Below are positions 63,323 through 64,000 of a DNA stretch of 64,000 nucleotides, piece after piece. The stretch's first letter is position 1; each line of letters begins with the position of its first letter. A program made the translations under genes and the position numbers. Origin of the DNA: Isochrysis galbana (Eukaryota > Haptophyta > Isochrysidales > Isochrysidaceae); the NCBI GenBank assembly GCA_018136815.1, contig CM030934.1, positions 962,979 through 1,026,978 of the forward strand. The letters run 5' to 3'. The notes under the pieces were generated by a model that searched no databases, was not told the DNA's origin, and worked only from the letters and a program-made list of their open reading frames with translations.

Positions 63323-63935
63323 TCACGTCCGCACGTCCTCGACTTCGGTCACGTCTAACGGAGTGTTACCGTCTAGCGTGTATTCATCGGCCAGTGGGTA
63401 TTCCAGCCTTCTGTTGGACTTGTAGCCCTCGCCCCACTTCGCAGGTGGCGCGGGGTCTAGGTGTTGCGGGGGACTTTGGAGTCTTGCCCCCAATATTGGC
63501 GTGCCCAAGTAGGATAGCTCTGCTTCGTACCAGACTCCTTCAAGTTTGGCGTAATATTCGCCTTCTTGCGTTATGCGCATCTCGGGTATTGTCTTTCTTT
63601 CTCCCGTTTGGTCCCGCGTGTTGCTCTCTTGTTTTTCATATCCATTTGTTTTCCGTCTTGCGGGTTTCTCCGTCAGGGTTGAGGCGAACCGTTCGATGGA
63701 CTTCCATGTTTCTAGAAATCTCTCTCTCGAGATATATTCTCCTTTAAATTGTATGTACGTGTCCGAAATATTCATGCCAAAGGCCTGAATACAACAGACC
63801 CCGGAAAGCCCGAAGAAAAAGGAAAGAAGTGGGGGAAGGGAGGAGGTGGAGGGAGGGGATGTAAGGGCGGTGTCATAGCAGTGACAGGGTAACCTAAGAC
63901 TAGTAGGCGAGTAGCCCAGAATCTTCAGATGGTTT
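63323..63935. mobile_element. LINE copy with inverted 5' segment
   Basis: The minus-strand part 63323-63775 encodes LINE polyprotein (YIQFKGEYISRERF, PAKWGEGYKSN, LADEYTLDGNTPLD). It abuts a plus-strand 3' end (from about 63799: accccggaaagcccgaag to gtagcccagaatcttcagatgg and T5). Head-to-head pieces of one family fit a 5'-inverted insertion. Flanking target duplications were not found. Confidence 0.75.
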
Positions 63936-64000
63936 TTAAATCATGAGAGTAGTATGGGGTGAACCAAGTATTAAGCCTTAGTTGAGGTCGGATCGCAATT

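Overview
This is a window of eukaryotic nuclear DNA. It has GT-AG introns of about 70-190 bp, ER- and plastid-targeting signals, long purine/pyrimidine tracts and a dense load of retrotransposons and DNA transposons. A nuclear CGLD27/DUF1230 gene with an ER-signal-like plus plastid-like presequence, beside peroxisome, secretory and septation-GTPase genes, fits a unicellular alga with a secondary red-derived plastid. A haptophyte or a related lineage is my best guess; the species is not identified.

Host genes, left to right: UTP15 (+, 2055-3761), a POP5/RPP14-like RNase P/MRP subunit (-, 7939-8457), a large disordered RING-H2 protein (+, 12028-15468), a RYRD-repeat ORF of unknown role (+, about 17167-17794), CGLD27 (-, three exons, 19028-20100), a membrane-anchored hevein-type chitin-binding protein (-, 22788-23471), a vWA / alpha-kinase / DUF4258-like / triple-CCCH protein (-, four exons, 25575-29180), a PEX11-like protein (+, two exons, 42012-43199), a HalD/ArpA-like 2-oxoglutarate/Fe(II) oxygenase (+, three exons, 47304-48351), UDP-glucose:glycoprotein glucosyltransferase ending in RDEL (-, six exons, 51364-57183), and a Tem1/Spg1-type GTPase (-, five exons, 61087-62472). 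They do not form an operon or an obvious cluster. Exon structures were worked out by eye from splice signals, reading phase and family conservation.

Mobile DNA fills most of the rest. The most striking element is a Ty3-like LTR retrotransposon (30048 to an assembly gap at 39929-40028). Its Pol frame carries a phage-type DNA cytosine methyltransferase-like domain ahead of the protease and reverse transcriptase. A fragment of that domain lies inverted at 44110-44503, related LTRs lie at 24553-24980 and 45449-46643, and a gag scrap lies at 50889-50995. A second family is a non-LTR retrotransposon whose copies end in a T-run instead of poly(A). Two copies have clear target-site duplications (4226-4630 and 5387-7100), and a copy at 63323-63935 looks 5'-inverted. 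There is also a decayed hAT transposon (about 8901-11288), a short TIR family (TAGGGCGGTCAAACAGGG), a MITE (50269-50886), two families of GC-rich dispersed repeats, two long hairpins, and a perfect 205-bp direct repeat pair around 838 bp.

Many gene starts sit directly next to long purine/pyrimidine tracts, which may be a promoter or 5'-UTR habit of this genome. The main limits are the 100-N gap inside the retrotransposon and a few single-base frame breaks that could be assembly errors.
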